Under the pieces are notes generated by a model, which worked only from the letters and a program-made list of their open reading frames with translations, was not told where the DNA came from and did no database searches. DNA of 23,731 nt from Chara braunii (Eukaryota; Streptophyta; Charophyceae; Charales; Characeae): positions 5,007,355-5,031,085 of the forward strand of contig BFEA01000011.1 in NCBI GenBank assembly GCA_003427395.1, written 5' to 3'. The translations under genes were made by a program, and so were the position numbers. Each line of letters opens with the position of its first letter. Position 1 is the first letter of the stretch. This document shows, one piece after another, positions 1-19,646 of the stretch.

Positions 1-654
1 ACTCATTTCATGATAATCTCAAACGGAGGCCGGGGACCTCACAATTCAACCCGGGGTACTGACAGCATCAGACAGCTTAGCTTTCAGGCAACAGCCTGTA
101 GAACCCGACGTTACTGAGTTCAAAATCCTACTTGGTAACGATAGTAGCAGAAGGTGGGGTACTGTCAGCATCAGCCAGCTTAGCTTTCAGGCAACAGCCT
201 GCAGAACCCGACATTACTGAGTTCAAAATCCTACTTCGTAACGATCATAACAGAAGGTTAGGCTTTCTTTCTTGCACTTGTGGTGTTTCAACTCAGAATG
301 TCTACGTACCCGGATGATAATCTTTAGCCTCTCCCCTCTGTGTTCTGTGCGTGAATACCTGTCTGCCTGTCATATTCTAGGCTGATCTAGTCTAATGACT
401 GGGACTACCACGGCCCAGAGGACCTGGGACAGGTCCGAGTCCTACTAGACACTCTCTTAACGGCCTACCACGACCCTAAACCACCGAGTGCCCTGGTGGG
501 CGATCCTGCTTTCAGGGCATCCTCTCCTGACCTACCCATACTTGTCTAGTCTACCGTTCATTCCCCAGGGTTGTTCATCTCCAGGATCCAACGAGAGATG
601 ACCAGGCCCTCATTTGCCTGAACAGATGCCAGCTTCTGGTTTTCGCCCAGGGTC
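1..654. other. Non-coding stretch downstream of a LINE remnant, with a tandem duplication
   Basis: I see no convincing coding sequence here. Relative to the minus-strand LINE remnant that starts at 1197 and ends at 655, this is where its 3' untranslated region would lie. The part from about 260 to 654 has no recognisable motif. A short plus-strand open frame at 132-317 lies inside the tandem duplication and has no family signature, so I do not call it a gene. Confidence 0.5.
53..258. repeat. Two-copy tandem repeat, period 103 bp
   Basis: The block beginning GGGGTACTG at 53 recurs at 156 and runs to about 258. The copies differ at only a handful of scattered positions (for example ACAGCATCAGACAGC against TCAGCATCAGCCAGC). 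Both end in AACAGAAGGT or AGCAGAAGGT. This is a recent direct duplication in the presumed 3' region of the minus-strand LINE. Confidence 0.9.
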
Positions 655-1197
655 CTAGGTTCGCGTGAACCACCTCAGTCGGCCTCGAGACCCTTTGCCA
701 GCTTTAGCTTTCCTCCTCCAATCCACCCGGATGGCCTGTTTCAGGCCCTGCTTGATGGTGCATTTAGCCTCCATGTCTGACATGGGTCTTTTCTGGAATC
801 TTGCTGTGTTCCCGTTCCAGATCGCTTCATAGATAAGTCCCCTGACCACATGAGCTACGTACCCCCAACCTCTGTGTGAAAGTCCCCTGACCACATGAGC
901 TACGTACCCCCAACCTCTGTGTCCTTTCACATTAGCAGGTAGGAAACCCAGCAACACCCATCTCTCATCCCAACTTACAGTCTGATCTCCAAACTTCTTC
1001 CAATGGTATGACCACCGTTTCCATACCCGTTTGGATGCTGGGCACTCCCACCACAGGTGTCTGGTGGATTCAAATGGCCACCTGCATCTCGAACATCCCA
1101 GATCTACCTCCATACCCCTACTCTTTAGCCAAACTGCTGACGGAGTGACTAGCAGGGACAGCAACCACATCAAGCTTACCTGTTTTCCGTTTGGCAT
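655..1197 (-). pseudogene. LINE ORF2 C-terminal fragment (zinc-binding RT tail)
   Basis: This open frame encodes the end of a non-LTR retrotransposon ORF2 protein. Its core is a CxxC pair (CSRC) followed by HLWWEC and a tryptophan-rich stretch ending in IYEAIWNGNTARFQ. That order is typical of the zf-RVT domain found after the reverse transcriptase of plant LINEs (C-x2-C, ET/ST-x2-HLFWEC, then a W-rich IW-x-IW-x3-N segment). The frame continues open upstream to about 1240, where it meets a stop, so the ATG at 1197 is only the first internal methionine. The reverse transcriptase core and endonuclease are absent: the ORF1 remnant begins only about 360 bp away. A 15-residue in-frame duplication sits in the middle. 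I read it as a dead, internally deleted LINE copy on the minus strand. Confidence 0.8.
835..923. repeat. In-frame 45-bp tandem duplication inside the LINE fragment
   Basis: A block starting AAGTCCCCTGACCACATGAG occurs at 835 and again at 880, nearly identical. The 45-bp period preserves the minus-strand frame, so the encoded protein repeats RGWGYVAHVVRGL twice. The near identity suggests a recent duplication by slippage or unequal exchange. Confidence 0.9.
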
Positions 1198-1367
1198 TAT
1201 TGTGAGAGTTTCCCACAGTCTCTCGAATTCAGGGCCTGATTACGATAGGTGTTCCGTCAGACTGCCTGCCATCTGGACGTAGCAATCTGCGCTGGCTCTT
1301 TCCGACTGGGGGCCGATCTCCGGTACCCTTGGGAGACTGTGTAGTCCAGCAGACACAAGGGCGATTC

Positions 1368-1465
1368 CTCCCTTGCACTAGGCGACCAACTCCATGCAGT
1401 GGGATCTAGGCTCGTCCAGCCGGGCTCCCTCCTTGCACTAGGCTAGCTCCCTCCTTGCACTAGGC
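1368..1465. repeat. Three copies of a ~19-bp motif at the LINE internal deletion
   Basis: The motif CTCCCTCCTTGCACTAGGC occurs at about 1425-1443 and 1447-1465, with a slightly variant copy (CTCCCTTGCACTAGGC) at 1368-1383. Two of the three continue as GACCAACTCC. They lie between the ORF1 and ORF2 remnants of the same LINE, where the endonuclease and reverse transcriptase should be. They may mark the deletion junction. Confidence 0.8.
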
Positions 1466-1560
1466 GACCAACTCCTGCCGAGCCACACCCTTTGCTTCGC
1501 ACAGTCCCGTTGTCAGGTTCCGTTACCTTGGATGCTCCTCTCCTCAGACCTTGTCCGAAG

Positions 1561-2526
1561 TCAGATGGCATTTGCCCCGTCTGGTTTCCTGAGGATCTCC
1601 TCTTCCGCTTGGGACAGATGCACCTGGTTCTCAGAGTGCTGTCGATATCTCACTCGGTGTCCTCCATGTCGCTCCCCATTCGCTCGATGCCACTCCTCCG
1701 ACTGTCTGAACCTTGGACAATTGTCCTCAGTGTGGAAATACCATCGACAGCAGCGGCACCAATCTGTATATGGCGTTATGATCTCTACCTTCCAGCGTTC
1801 CCCCTCTGGTGACTGGATTACCGGATCGTCATCAATCCTTGATCTGGAATCCGGCGGCATCTCAAATTTGACATTCATGAGCTTCGGCCGATCTTTGTCG
1901 TACTCCGGAAGGTGAATAGTTATAATCTCCCCGAAGAGCCCAGTCACTGCGCTGCCCAGGAAATAATAGGTGTCCAATGGCACTCTCAGTGCCATTATGC
2001 AGAACTTTGTCTCTGCTTCCTGTATTCGAAGGGCTTGCATCTCCTGTTTCGAGAGTCTTGGCTTGAACGACACTGAGTAGTCCTTGTTGTCTTCCATCTT
2101 GATCTTGAGCTCTTTCTGTTGTATTAGCCAGGTGGCGATCTCCTTGGACTTGGCGACTTATGATGCAACATTCTAACCCTCAAACTTGACTCTTCCTCGT
2201 CTTGCTTCTGGTCTCTTTGTGGTCCAACCGTCTTCGTACGCCCTAATCAAGTCTTCCTTCACCGCTCGTGGCAAATTCCTTGCTTCGCCCTGGAATATGA
2301 CCATGACCGATCTTTCTTTCAACCACTGCTCTTTCACTTTGTTTGCTGCTTCGTTCACTACAAACTGCCTTCCTTCCTCATCCTCTACTACCGTGCCAAG
2401 GTTCTTATCGTATGGACACACTCCCTCGTCGTAGCAATGTTCGATGGATTCTCTTACTTTGTCTAATTCCTCCCTGCCTGGGTTAGATCTCGAGTGTACT
2501 GCCTCTCTACCCCCCGGTTCCTCCAT
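1561..2526 (-). pseudogene. LINE ORF1 (gag-like, CCHC knuckle), interrupted by two stops
   Basis: Two open segments, 2526-2173 (117 codons) and 2097-1561 (178 codons), lie in the same frame. They are separated by about 25 codons containing a TAG and a TAA, so they are one former ORF. The second segment has a zinc knuckle with C-x2-C-x4-H-x4-C spacing (residues CRCCRWYFHTEDNC, roughly 113-126 of that segment). It is preceded by a long region with the RLSKQEMQAL and LNV/MNVKFEMPP style of plant LINE ORF1 proteins (DUF4283-like followed by a CCHC knuckle). The product would bind the element's RNA. It sits upstream of the ORF2 tail at 655-1197 on the same strand, which is the expected LINE order. 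The family name rests on motif recognition only. Confidence 0.75.
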
Positions 2527-3652
2527 CTTGGTTCCTCTTCACTACATCACAGAGGCACCGGCCTCGAATACCCAGTGTTAGGTACCACTTAGTATTTGGC
2601 AGACCGAGCCACCTATCGCTGGCTCGGTGATAGTAGGAGAAATTTAGTTACGGAGGTGCGTGGAGATTTGACGGGCGTGCACGGGAGGGAGAACCCCGAT
2701 ACTTTCAAGGACTAATGGAAAAACGCTGGATCACTCCGTTTTGCTCAGCTGTGGAAGAAGCACTATTGTTTTCCTTCCTTACCACAGAGGTCTGTTGAAA
2801 GCGGCTGCGATTACCCCTTCGGCTATCCGCACGAACTTGCAGGATTCCTGTTAGGGTAAATCTTCCTCGCTGTTGAAAAAATTACCTTTCTACCTTTTGC
2901 CCCGACTTTCTAGAGGTTGCCCACCCGAATTACAGTAGCGGAGGGCTGAGATCCGCTCCGATAATATCACTTGCTCCCAATTGCTGCCTGAGCCTGTATC
3001 TGATGCGACCAATTGACTTACATCGCCCTACCTCGTCTCCAACCTTCTTCCATGCTTACAGCTTTTTGGTTTGCTCCCATGTTCGTACCAGCGAATCCCC
3101 ACGTGTGGGACTCTTCTGCTTTCGAGCTTAATGCTCCAGGCAGTGTTGTTATCTCTCTGTAACTGCCCTAACCGGCGACATACCTGGCTTCCCCGGACAG
3201 CTTTACCTCATCCTGTCTGTTCTTCAACAAACTACCATATTTCCTTCTTCACGGTAAACCTGGCTCCATCGAAACCCGTTGCTTCATACACTTCTTTACT
3301 TCCGAGCTCCCAGCAATCGTATCGTCGGTGGACTTTCTTCTACCCCACCCTGAATGTCCTTCTATTCGCTGTTTCTTCTTCCTCATCCTCAGTCATTCGG
3401 TCGGGGCCCACCTACCCTAGCCGGCTATGGATTACCAGGGTAACGAAGCCGCCGAAAGGCGTAGCCTCTCCTCCGTCGAGAAAGAGGGCAGCTCGTTTCA
3501 CCGTTCCTCGTCGCAATGGCGAGAGTGACAGCCCAGTAACGCCCCATGCGCTAATCGCGGGAGGCGACGGCCGCTGCGGAGCGCTACGCTACTCGCCCGC
3601 TCACGTCTGCTCCTCAGGATGATTGAGACGTTTCGATTATACGCACCGGAGG
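2527..3652. other. Unassigned GC-rich stretch, possible LINE 5' leader
   Basis: Nothing here is convincingly coding. On the minus strand this would be the 5' leader of the ORF1 remnant. The interval 3420-3620 is markedly GC- and CpG-rich compared with the surroundings (runs such as GCGGGAGGCGACGGCCGCTG), which fits either a LINE internal promoter or a CpG-rich host promoter. A plus-strand open frame of 183 codons (3071-3622) has no family signature and I regard it as chance. The missing first exon of the dynamitin-like gene could in principle lie here, but I could not identify it. Confidence 0.4.
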
Positions 3653-3674
3653 AAAAAAAAAAAAAAAAAAAAAA
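3653..3674. repeat. Poly(A) run, 22 bp
   Basis: An uninterrupted run of A follows the CpG-rich stretch. It could be the tail of a plus-strand retroposon. I found no clear target-site duplication around it. Confidence 0.9.
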
Positions 3675-4295
3675 GAGGCTGGAAGCAGCGCTTCATTCAC
3701 CATGTCTTATTTACCCTCGTCATCTCCACTCCTTCACGGCTCGTTACCGTCTTTCCCCCCCACATGAATGTATGGAGCCATCTTTCCCATTCAGATACAG
3801 TCCTGTTTGGGCGGATTGCGATCGGTGGAAGACAGGGCAGCATCGCCTTGCTCCCCCTGGAACTGGTCGTTCTCCATTTTTTGTACTACTATCTTCTTCC
3901 ACCGAATAGAACGCACCGTCCTCCAAACCGATGTTTTTTTTTTTTTTTTTTTTGGTAATGTGGTTCGAATCCGTCCGATGGACCGCGGATATGATATTGA
4001 ACTGTTCAGAACAGATTCTACACTTGATCTTACTTAGCTAAAAGGCCGAGAAAGGTATACTTCTCTATTTTTCATGGAATTTGGGGTGCTAAAAAAAAAA
4101 AAATTAAATGCATATTTGTGGTGCTTTTCAAGCTATTAGCCTATTGTTGTTTAAATCGTTTTACAGAGTTTTCTTTCTTTTTCAAAATTTGTGAGCTTCA
4201 TCTCTAGAAAACGGACCCCGGGGAAAAAAAAAAAAAAAATCTCTTGAAACCGGTGGTGACAAAGTTGTCTCCGAATCATTTTTTGTGTTCGGCAG
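3675..4295. other. AT-rich stretch without a gene, contains poly(T) 3934-3953
   Basis: This is presumed intron or 5' flank of the dynamitin-like gene. It holds a 20-bp T run (3934-3953), shorter A runs near 4090 and 4221, and a B-box-like GGTTCGAATCC (about 3963) directly after the T run, with no matching A box. No coding exon was recognised. Confidence 0.5.
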
Positions 4296-16307
<12,012 letters not shown>

Positions 16308-16374
16308 AGTATCGTCATCATGAAAGCCCTCTTCATGTCTCCGAACAATCAATACAACAACGGAGGAGTAGCCC

Positions 16375-16380
16375 AATAAA
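16375..16380 (+). promoter_or_regulatory. AATAAA polyadenylation signal
   Basis: A canonical AATAAA occurs 68 bp after the stop codon of the last visible dynamitin-like exon. Its position supports transcript termination here, although the hexamer is short and common. Confidence 0.4.
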
Positions 16381-16436
16381 ACATCGGAGGAGAAGGACTA
16401 AGCTATGCTGTGACTGCCTAGACAACGTCCGTAACC

Positions 16437-16622
16437 TAGCCTATCATCTAGCCGCCTCGTTCACTCTCTGTCGACTCCGCTGTGGGCAGATGCCGCTGAA
16501 GATTCTTATCACGTAGGTGCTCTCCCACCTTACACCAGGTAAGTATCCGCCTGTCCCCACCACTGTCTTCCTCTCCCAAGGACCTACCCCCTTCCTTGCC
16601 ACATTCCCTTCACTGCACTGCC
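16437..16622. repeat. Copy of a dispersed segment containing CCAGGTAAGTA
   Basis: This stretch and 18600-18860 share ordered similarities around CCAGGTAAGTA, CTCCCT/CTTCCTC and TGCT-rich segments, and both continue with CTAGC...CCAGCGC. On the minus strand both translate with YLPG followed by a basic segment. A third partial version lies near 19240-19290. I read these as diverged copies of one repeat rather than as real splice donors. Confidence 0.4.
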
Positions 16623-16980
16623 TCACTCAGCTATGGCTAGCGCATGTGCGAGGGCCATGAATAGAGTGCTAGCCAGCGCCTGAAAGAAGCCAGCGCCCAG
16701 CAACAAGGAAGCATTGCAAATTCCCATGGGGCATTGGTCCCATAGGCAGGTTCCTTCGAATAGAACAAAACACCGTCTTGGGTCTGTTGTTCTTGCTGAC
16801 AGCGACATGATGAAATCCATGGCGGATATCAAACTTTGTAAAAACATGACCAGCTCTGGACACATCGAGAAGACCGTTGACGCGTCGCAAGGGAAACACA
16901 TTCTTAACTGTAATAGCGTGTAACTTTCAGTAGTCAATGCAGATCCTGATCCCACTGTTCTTCCTTGTGAAGGCTCGATC
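16623..16980 (-). pseudogene. Ty3/gypsy reverse transcriptase fragment, frameshifted
   Basis: On the minus strand the sequence reads SGIRICIDY, a stop in place of the usual Arg, then KLHAITVKNVFPLRRVNGLL, then VFTKFDIRHGFHHVAVSKNN and RPKTVF. This is the canonical order of the Ty3/gypsy RT palm: (R)MCIDYRxLN, KNxYPLPRIDDLLD, FSKIDLRxGYHQIRV and RPKTAF. After RPKTVF the match moves to another frame (FEGTCLWDQCPMGICNA, cf. YEWxVMPFGLCNAP). The conserved catalytic D of FDIRHG is present. With at least one stop and one frameshift, and no protease, RNase H or integrase beside it, it is a dead fragment. It lies downstream of and antisense to the dynamitin-like gene. Confidence 0.85.
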
Positions 16981-17220
16981 CACCCTAGGCGCTCAAAGTC
17001 CTGGACCCTGTCCGATACTTCAAATCACCAGTACCTTAGAAGCAGCCTTCCTGAACCTTTTTTGTGGCAAGCTACCAAACCTCTTTGTTTCACGCAAATG
17101 CATGCAGCTGGTGAGTAGTAGAGCCACATTAGGCGAGCATTGTGGACGGGGCTGTGTGCCCTCTTGGGTTGAGGTCATATGCTTGATGGAGCTAGTGTGC
17201 AACATGTGCCTGGGTGGTCT

Positions 17221-17243
17221 TGTGTGTGTGTGTGTGTGTGTGT
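17221..17243. repeat. (TG)n microsatellite
   Basis: A run of TG units continues from CTTGTGTG into GGTGTAAGG, just upstream of the inverted repeat at 17259-17326. Confidence 0.95.
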
Positions 17244-17258
17244 GGTGTAAGGTAAGGA

Positions 17259-17326
17259 CACTACAGCCATGGAGGGGTGGGCAGTGGTATGGTTCCACTT
17301 GTGTACACTGTGCCATGGCTGTAGTG
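17259..17326. repeat. Perfect 14-bp inverted repeat with 40-nt loop, overlapping the tRNA-like head
   Basis: CACTACAGCCATGG at 17259-17272 is the exact reverse complement of CCATGGCTGTAGTG at 17313-17326. The right arm contains the A-box-like TGGCTGTAGTGG of the tRNA-derived element. A smaller AGTGG/CCACT stem lies within the loop. Confidence 0.85.
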
Positions 17327-17640
17327 GTTAAGAAACTCGGCCCTTGACCTTGAGGGCGCCGGTTCGAACCCGTCCGTGTGGGGAGGAGGTCCAAAGATGG
17401 AAAGAGTACTGACCGACCGGTCCCGTTCTTCTATGCTGGTTGTATCGTTTCTTCCCCCCTTCTCATCTTTTCTTTTCTTTTCCTTGTTGCTTCCTTTTTG
17501 CCCTATGGGCAGCCGCAACTGCCAGAAGAGCCATCAACGGGGGGATGACCTCGTCATCTCATCCAAGAAAGCAATGGGGTACCATGGTACGGACAAGAAG
17601 CCTTGCTCCGCACTCACCACATGCACAAAAGACAAAAATT
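17309..17640 (+). mobile_element. tRNA-derived SINE-like element
   Basis: An A-box-like TGGCTGTAGTGG starts at 17316 and a perfect B box GGTTCGAACCC at 17361. Their start-to-start distance of 45 is that of a tRNA gene (44 in a typical tRNA). The bases that would form the acceptor stem (17309-17315 with 17375-17381) do not pair, so it is not a functional tRNA. An unrelated body follows and ends in an A-rich segment (CAAAAGACAAAAATT, about 17624-17639). These are the features of a SINE with an internal pol III promoter. The right boundary is approximate and no target-site duplication was confirmed. It abuts the U6 pseudogene at 17671. Confidence 0.6.
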
Positions 17641-17670
17641 ATGGTGTTGTGTCTTTCTTCTTTTTTGCTT

Positions 17671-17734
17671 TTGGACCACGATTTATGTGCGCCATCCTTG
17701 CACAGGACCATGCTAATCTTCTCTGTGTTGTGAT
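17671..17734 (-). pseudogene. U6 snRNA pseudogene, 5'-truncated
   Basis: Read on the minus strand, it has ACAGAGAAGATTAGCATGG (the invariant U6 ACAGAGA box and following region), then TCCTGTGCAAGGATGGCGCA and CATAAATCGTGGTCC, which is the plant U6 3' end lacking about five bases. It is followed by AAAAGCAAAAAAG, an A-rich tail instead of a T terminator. The 5' stem-loop is missing and the match fades at about 17726-17734. U6 RNA is normally the catalytic snRNA of the spliceosome. This copy looks like a retroposed fragment. Confidence 0.85.
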
Positions 17735-17813
17735 CCTAGCAGTCGTACAGTGCAAAAAACAAAAGAAAGACAATGCCATTCAATTGCAACTGAAATGAAA
17801 GATCTTTGAAAGT
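17727..17813. repeat. Partial first unit of the ~395-bp repeat
   Basis: GTTGTGATCCTAGCAG at 17727 and CAATGCCATTCAATTGCAAC at 17771 match the starts of the two full units (GTTACGATCCTGGCC and CAATGCCATCCAATTGCAAA; GTTATGATCCTGGCT and CAATGCCGTCCAATTGCAGA). The unit then breaks off and the next begins at 17814. It overlaps the 5' edge of the U6 pseudogene. Confidence 0.7.
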
Positions 17814-18208
17814 GTTACGATCCTGGCCAATTTCAAACTGCAAATTGACGAAGCAGTACAATGCCATCCAATTGCAAAAAGAAATGAGATGGAAGAGAGA
17901 GAAAAGAAGAAGAAGAAGAAGAAGAAGAAGAAGAAGAAGATGCAGGCCAGCAAAAGTCCAATGACAATTCCCCCTCCTCTCGCCAACCAACTACTCCTTA
18001 TCCCCTCCCTCCTTATTCAAACAATAAATAATAATAATAAAGATGAATGACTGAGCGAGAATCAATGTCCGAATCCCTCTTCTACTGCCAGCACAAGAAG
18101 AGGTCCACCATAGCCATGGCCACCCTCCTGTCCCTCTTCGTTCAGGCCTAGGCTATGGAGGACTACTAAGGGCCTTGCCCTGACGTGCAAAAGACAATGC
18201 AAAAGCAG
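17814..18208. repeat. Tandem ~395-bp repeat, copy 1
   Basis: It contains, in order: GTTACGATCCTGGCC, CAATGCCATCCAATTGC, (GAA)n at about 17905-17940, CCTTATTCA with (AAT)n, GAATCAATGTC, CCCTCTTCTACTGC, AGGTCCACC(A/G)TAGCCATGGCC, GGCTATGG, GGACTACTA and CAAAAGCAG. Every block recurs in copy 2 in the same order. I see no coding frame conserved between the copies. Confidence 0.85.
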
Positions 18209-18212
18209 GTAT

Positions 18213-18600
18213 GTTATGATCCTGGCTGATTTCGAGATACACATTCATCAGATAGTACAATGCCGTCCAATTGCAGAAAGAAATGAATGAACTTGAGAGG
18301 AGAGAGAAGGTTAGAAGAAGAAGAAGAAGATGATGTACACCAGCATAGACAAATGATAAGGCTCTTCTTCTTTGCCAAACTCTCTTCCTCCTTATCTCCT
18401 CCTCTCTTATTCACACAAGAAATAATAATACAATGTTGAATGGCTGAACCAGAATCAATGTCTGAATCCCTCTTCTACTGCAGGTATCACTTGAGGTCCA
18501 CCGTAGCCATGGCCGCCTCTCTTACTCTTCACTCTCATAGGCCGAGGCTATGGCGGACTACTAGGCCTTGCCCAGATGCCCAAAGGACAACCCAAAGCAG
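18213..18600. repeat. Tandem ~395-bp repeat, copy 2
   Basis: Direct tandem partner of 17814-18208, separated from it by GTAT and having a shorter (GAA)n. Differences include ACTGCAGGTATCACTTGAGG here against ACTGCCAGCACAAGAAGAGG in copy 1. Many substitutions and small indels show it is older than the 71-bp and 45-bp duplications in this window. Confidence 0.85.
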
Positions 18601-19569
18601 TTATGGCTGCTCTAGCTCAGGCCGCCATGCCTAGCCCTGCCTCGAAGCTTCTTGGTGTAGCTCTACCCCCAGCTGGGGCCTTCCTGCTGCAGCGCCCACC
18701 AAGGTGATGAAGATGGCTGCCACCATAGCCAGGTAAGTACCTCTGGCGCTCCTCCCTAGCCCTGGGCTTCGTCCTCCTCCATGTCCTTGCTCCTTCCCCA
18801 GCAGCGCTGCTGAGTGCTAGCGCTGCTCCAGCCAGCGCTCCAACCAGTGTGTCGCCAAACTTGCACACCGACAATGAGGCTGGGCTCTTCGCCTGGCCGG
18901 GAGATTTAGCGGCCTGCTTGTCTCTTGGGCGGTGACTTCCAGGCCGCTCGGCCTTCCAAGCAACCGGTACCTCCTCCCTTTCGGAGGGAAACATCATTGC
19001 AGACTCTGATATTGCCCGTACAGGCCCTAGACTCAGACTGGCTGGACTGGTACCTAGACCTAGCCTACAACTACTGGGCCTCTCAAAATACCACTTTTGT
19101 CTTCTTCTGCTCAGCCTCAAGCACCCGGCACATCTATCACTTCAGGGAGTGGTACCGGCCTACCTGCTACTTGANTGTTTCCCCGCTGCTTCAAGGGCTG
19201 CGGGCCTCTTCCCCCCGCCACTTGAGTGTTTTCCCCCGCTGCAATCCTCAATGTCACGGCCACAGGTAAGTACCGGCCCTGAGGGCCCAACAAAATTAAG
19301 TGCCCTTGCGGGTCACACACACACTCAAGCCATCAAGCACTCAGACAGACATGCAGACCAGCAAGCGTGCACACGCACAGACTTGGAGAACTCAGTAGCA
19401 AGCGGGAAACTCAGCAAGGCATTCAGTCCATGGGCAAAACCCAGAAATCAGCTGTGTCTCTCAGTCCGTGTTCGGTCAGGTCATCACAGGTATGTCAACT
19501 CTATTCTGCCCCGCTGCATTCTACTGCTCACGTGGAACAATAGAAATAGATGATGACGCGGTGTGCAGA
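18601..19569. other. GC-richer stretch without a recognisable gene
   Basis: It holds two CAGGTAAGTAC motifs (about 18731 and 19262), a CACAG|GTATGT near 19487 and open frames of 110-170 codons on both strands. None of these frames has a family signature. The first 260 bp resemble 16437-16680 (see the dispersed segment there). One ambiguous base (N) lies at 19175. I do not call a gene. Confidence 0.45.
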
Positions 19570-19646
19570 TGGGCATGATGTGTTCTTTTTTTTTTTTTTT
19601 TTTTTTTATCAGGGCCTTATGGTCCTGGCTGGGCATGATGTGTTCT
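19570..19646 (-). mobile_element. Mini-retroposon: 22-nt hairpin plus poly(A), flanked by a 17-bp target-site duplication
   Basis: TGGGCATGATGTGTTCT occurs at 19570-19586 and again at 19630-19646. Between them lie a T run (19586-19607) and ATCAGGGCCTTATGGTCCTG plus GC. On the minus strand this is a short hairpin (7-bp stem from 19610-19616 with 19621-19627, loop TTAT/ATAA) followed by about 21 A, inside a direct repeat. This is the exact layout of a LINE-mobilised insertion, heavily 5'-truncated or derived from a tiny RNA 3' end. Confidence 0.8.

Noticed and set aside
3071-3622. 183-codon plus-strand open frame upstream of the dynamitin-like gene
   Set aside because: Serine- and proline-rich with no motif, and it lies in the presumed leader of the antisense LINE. 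It does not join to exon 4296 in a way I could support.
3934-3990. Possible tRNA-like insertion: T20 followed by GGTTCGAATCC, with CCGATG on both sides
   Set aside because: The 6-bp CCGATG direct repeat is too short to be convincing, there is no A box, and the B box is on the strand opposite to the A tail.
17309-17381. Functional tRNA gene
   Set aside because: A and B boxes are present, but the acceptor stem positions do not pair and the T stem has a mismatch.
18617-19120. 167-codon minus-strand open frame
   Set aside because: Alanine- and arginine-rich composition product of GC-rich repeat DNA. It shares weak similarity with 16444-16680 as a repeat, not as a known protein.
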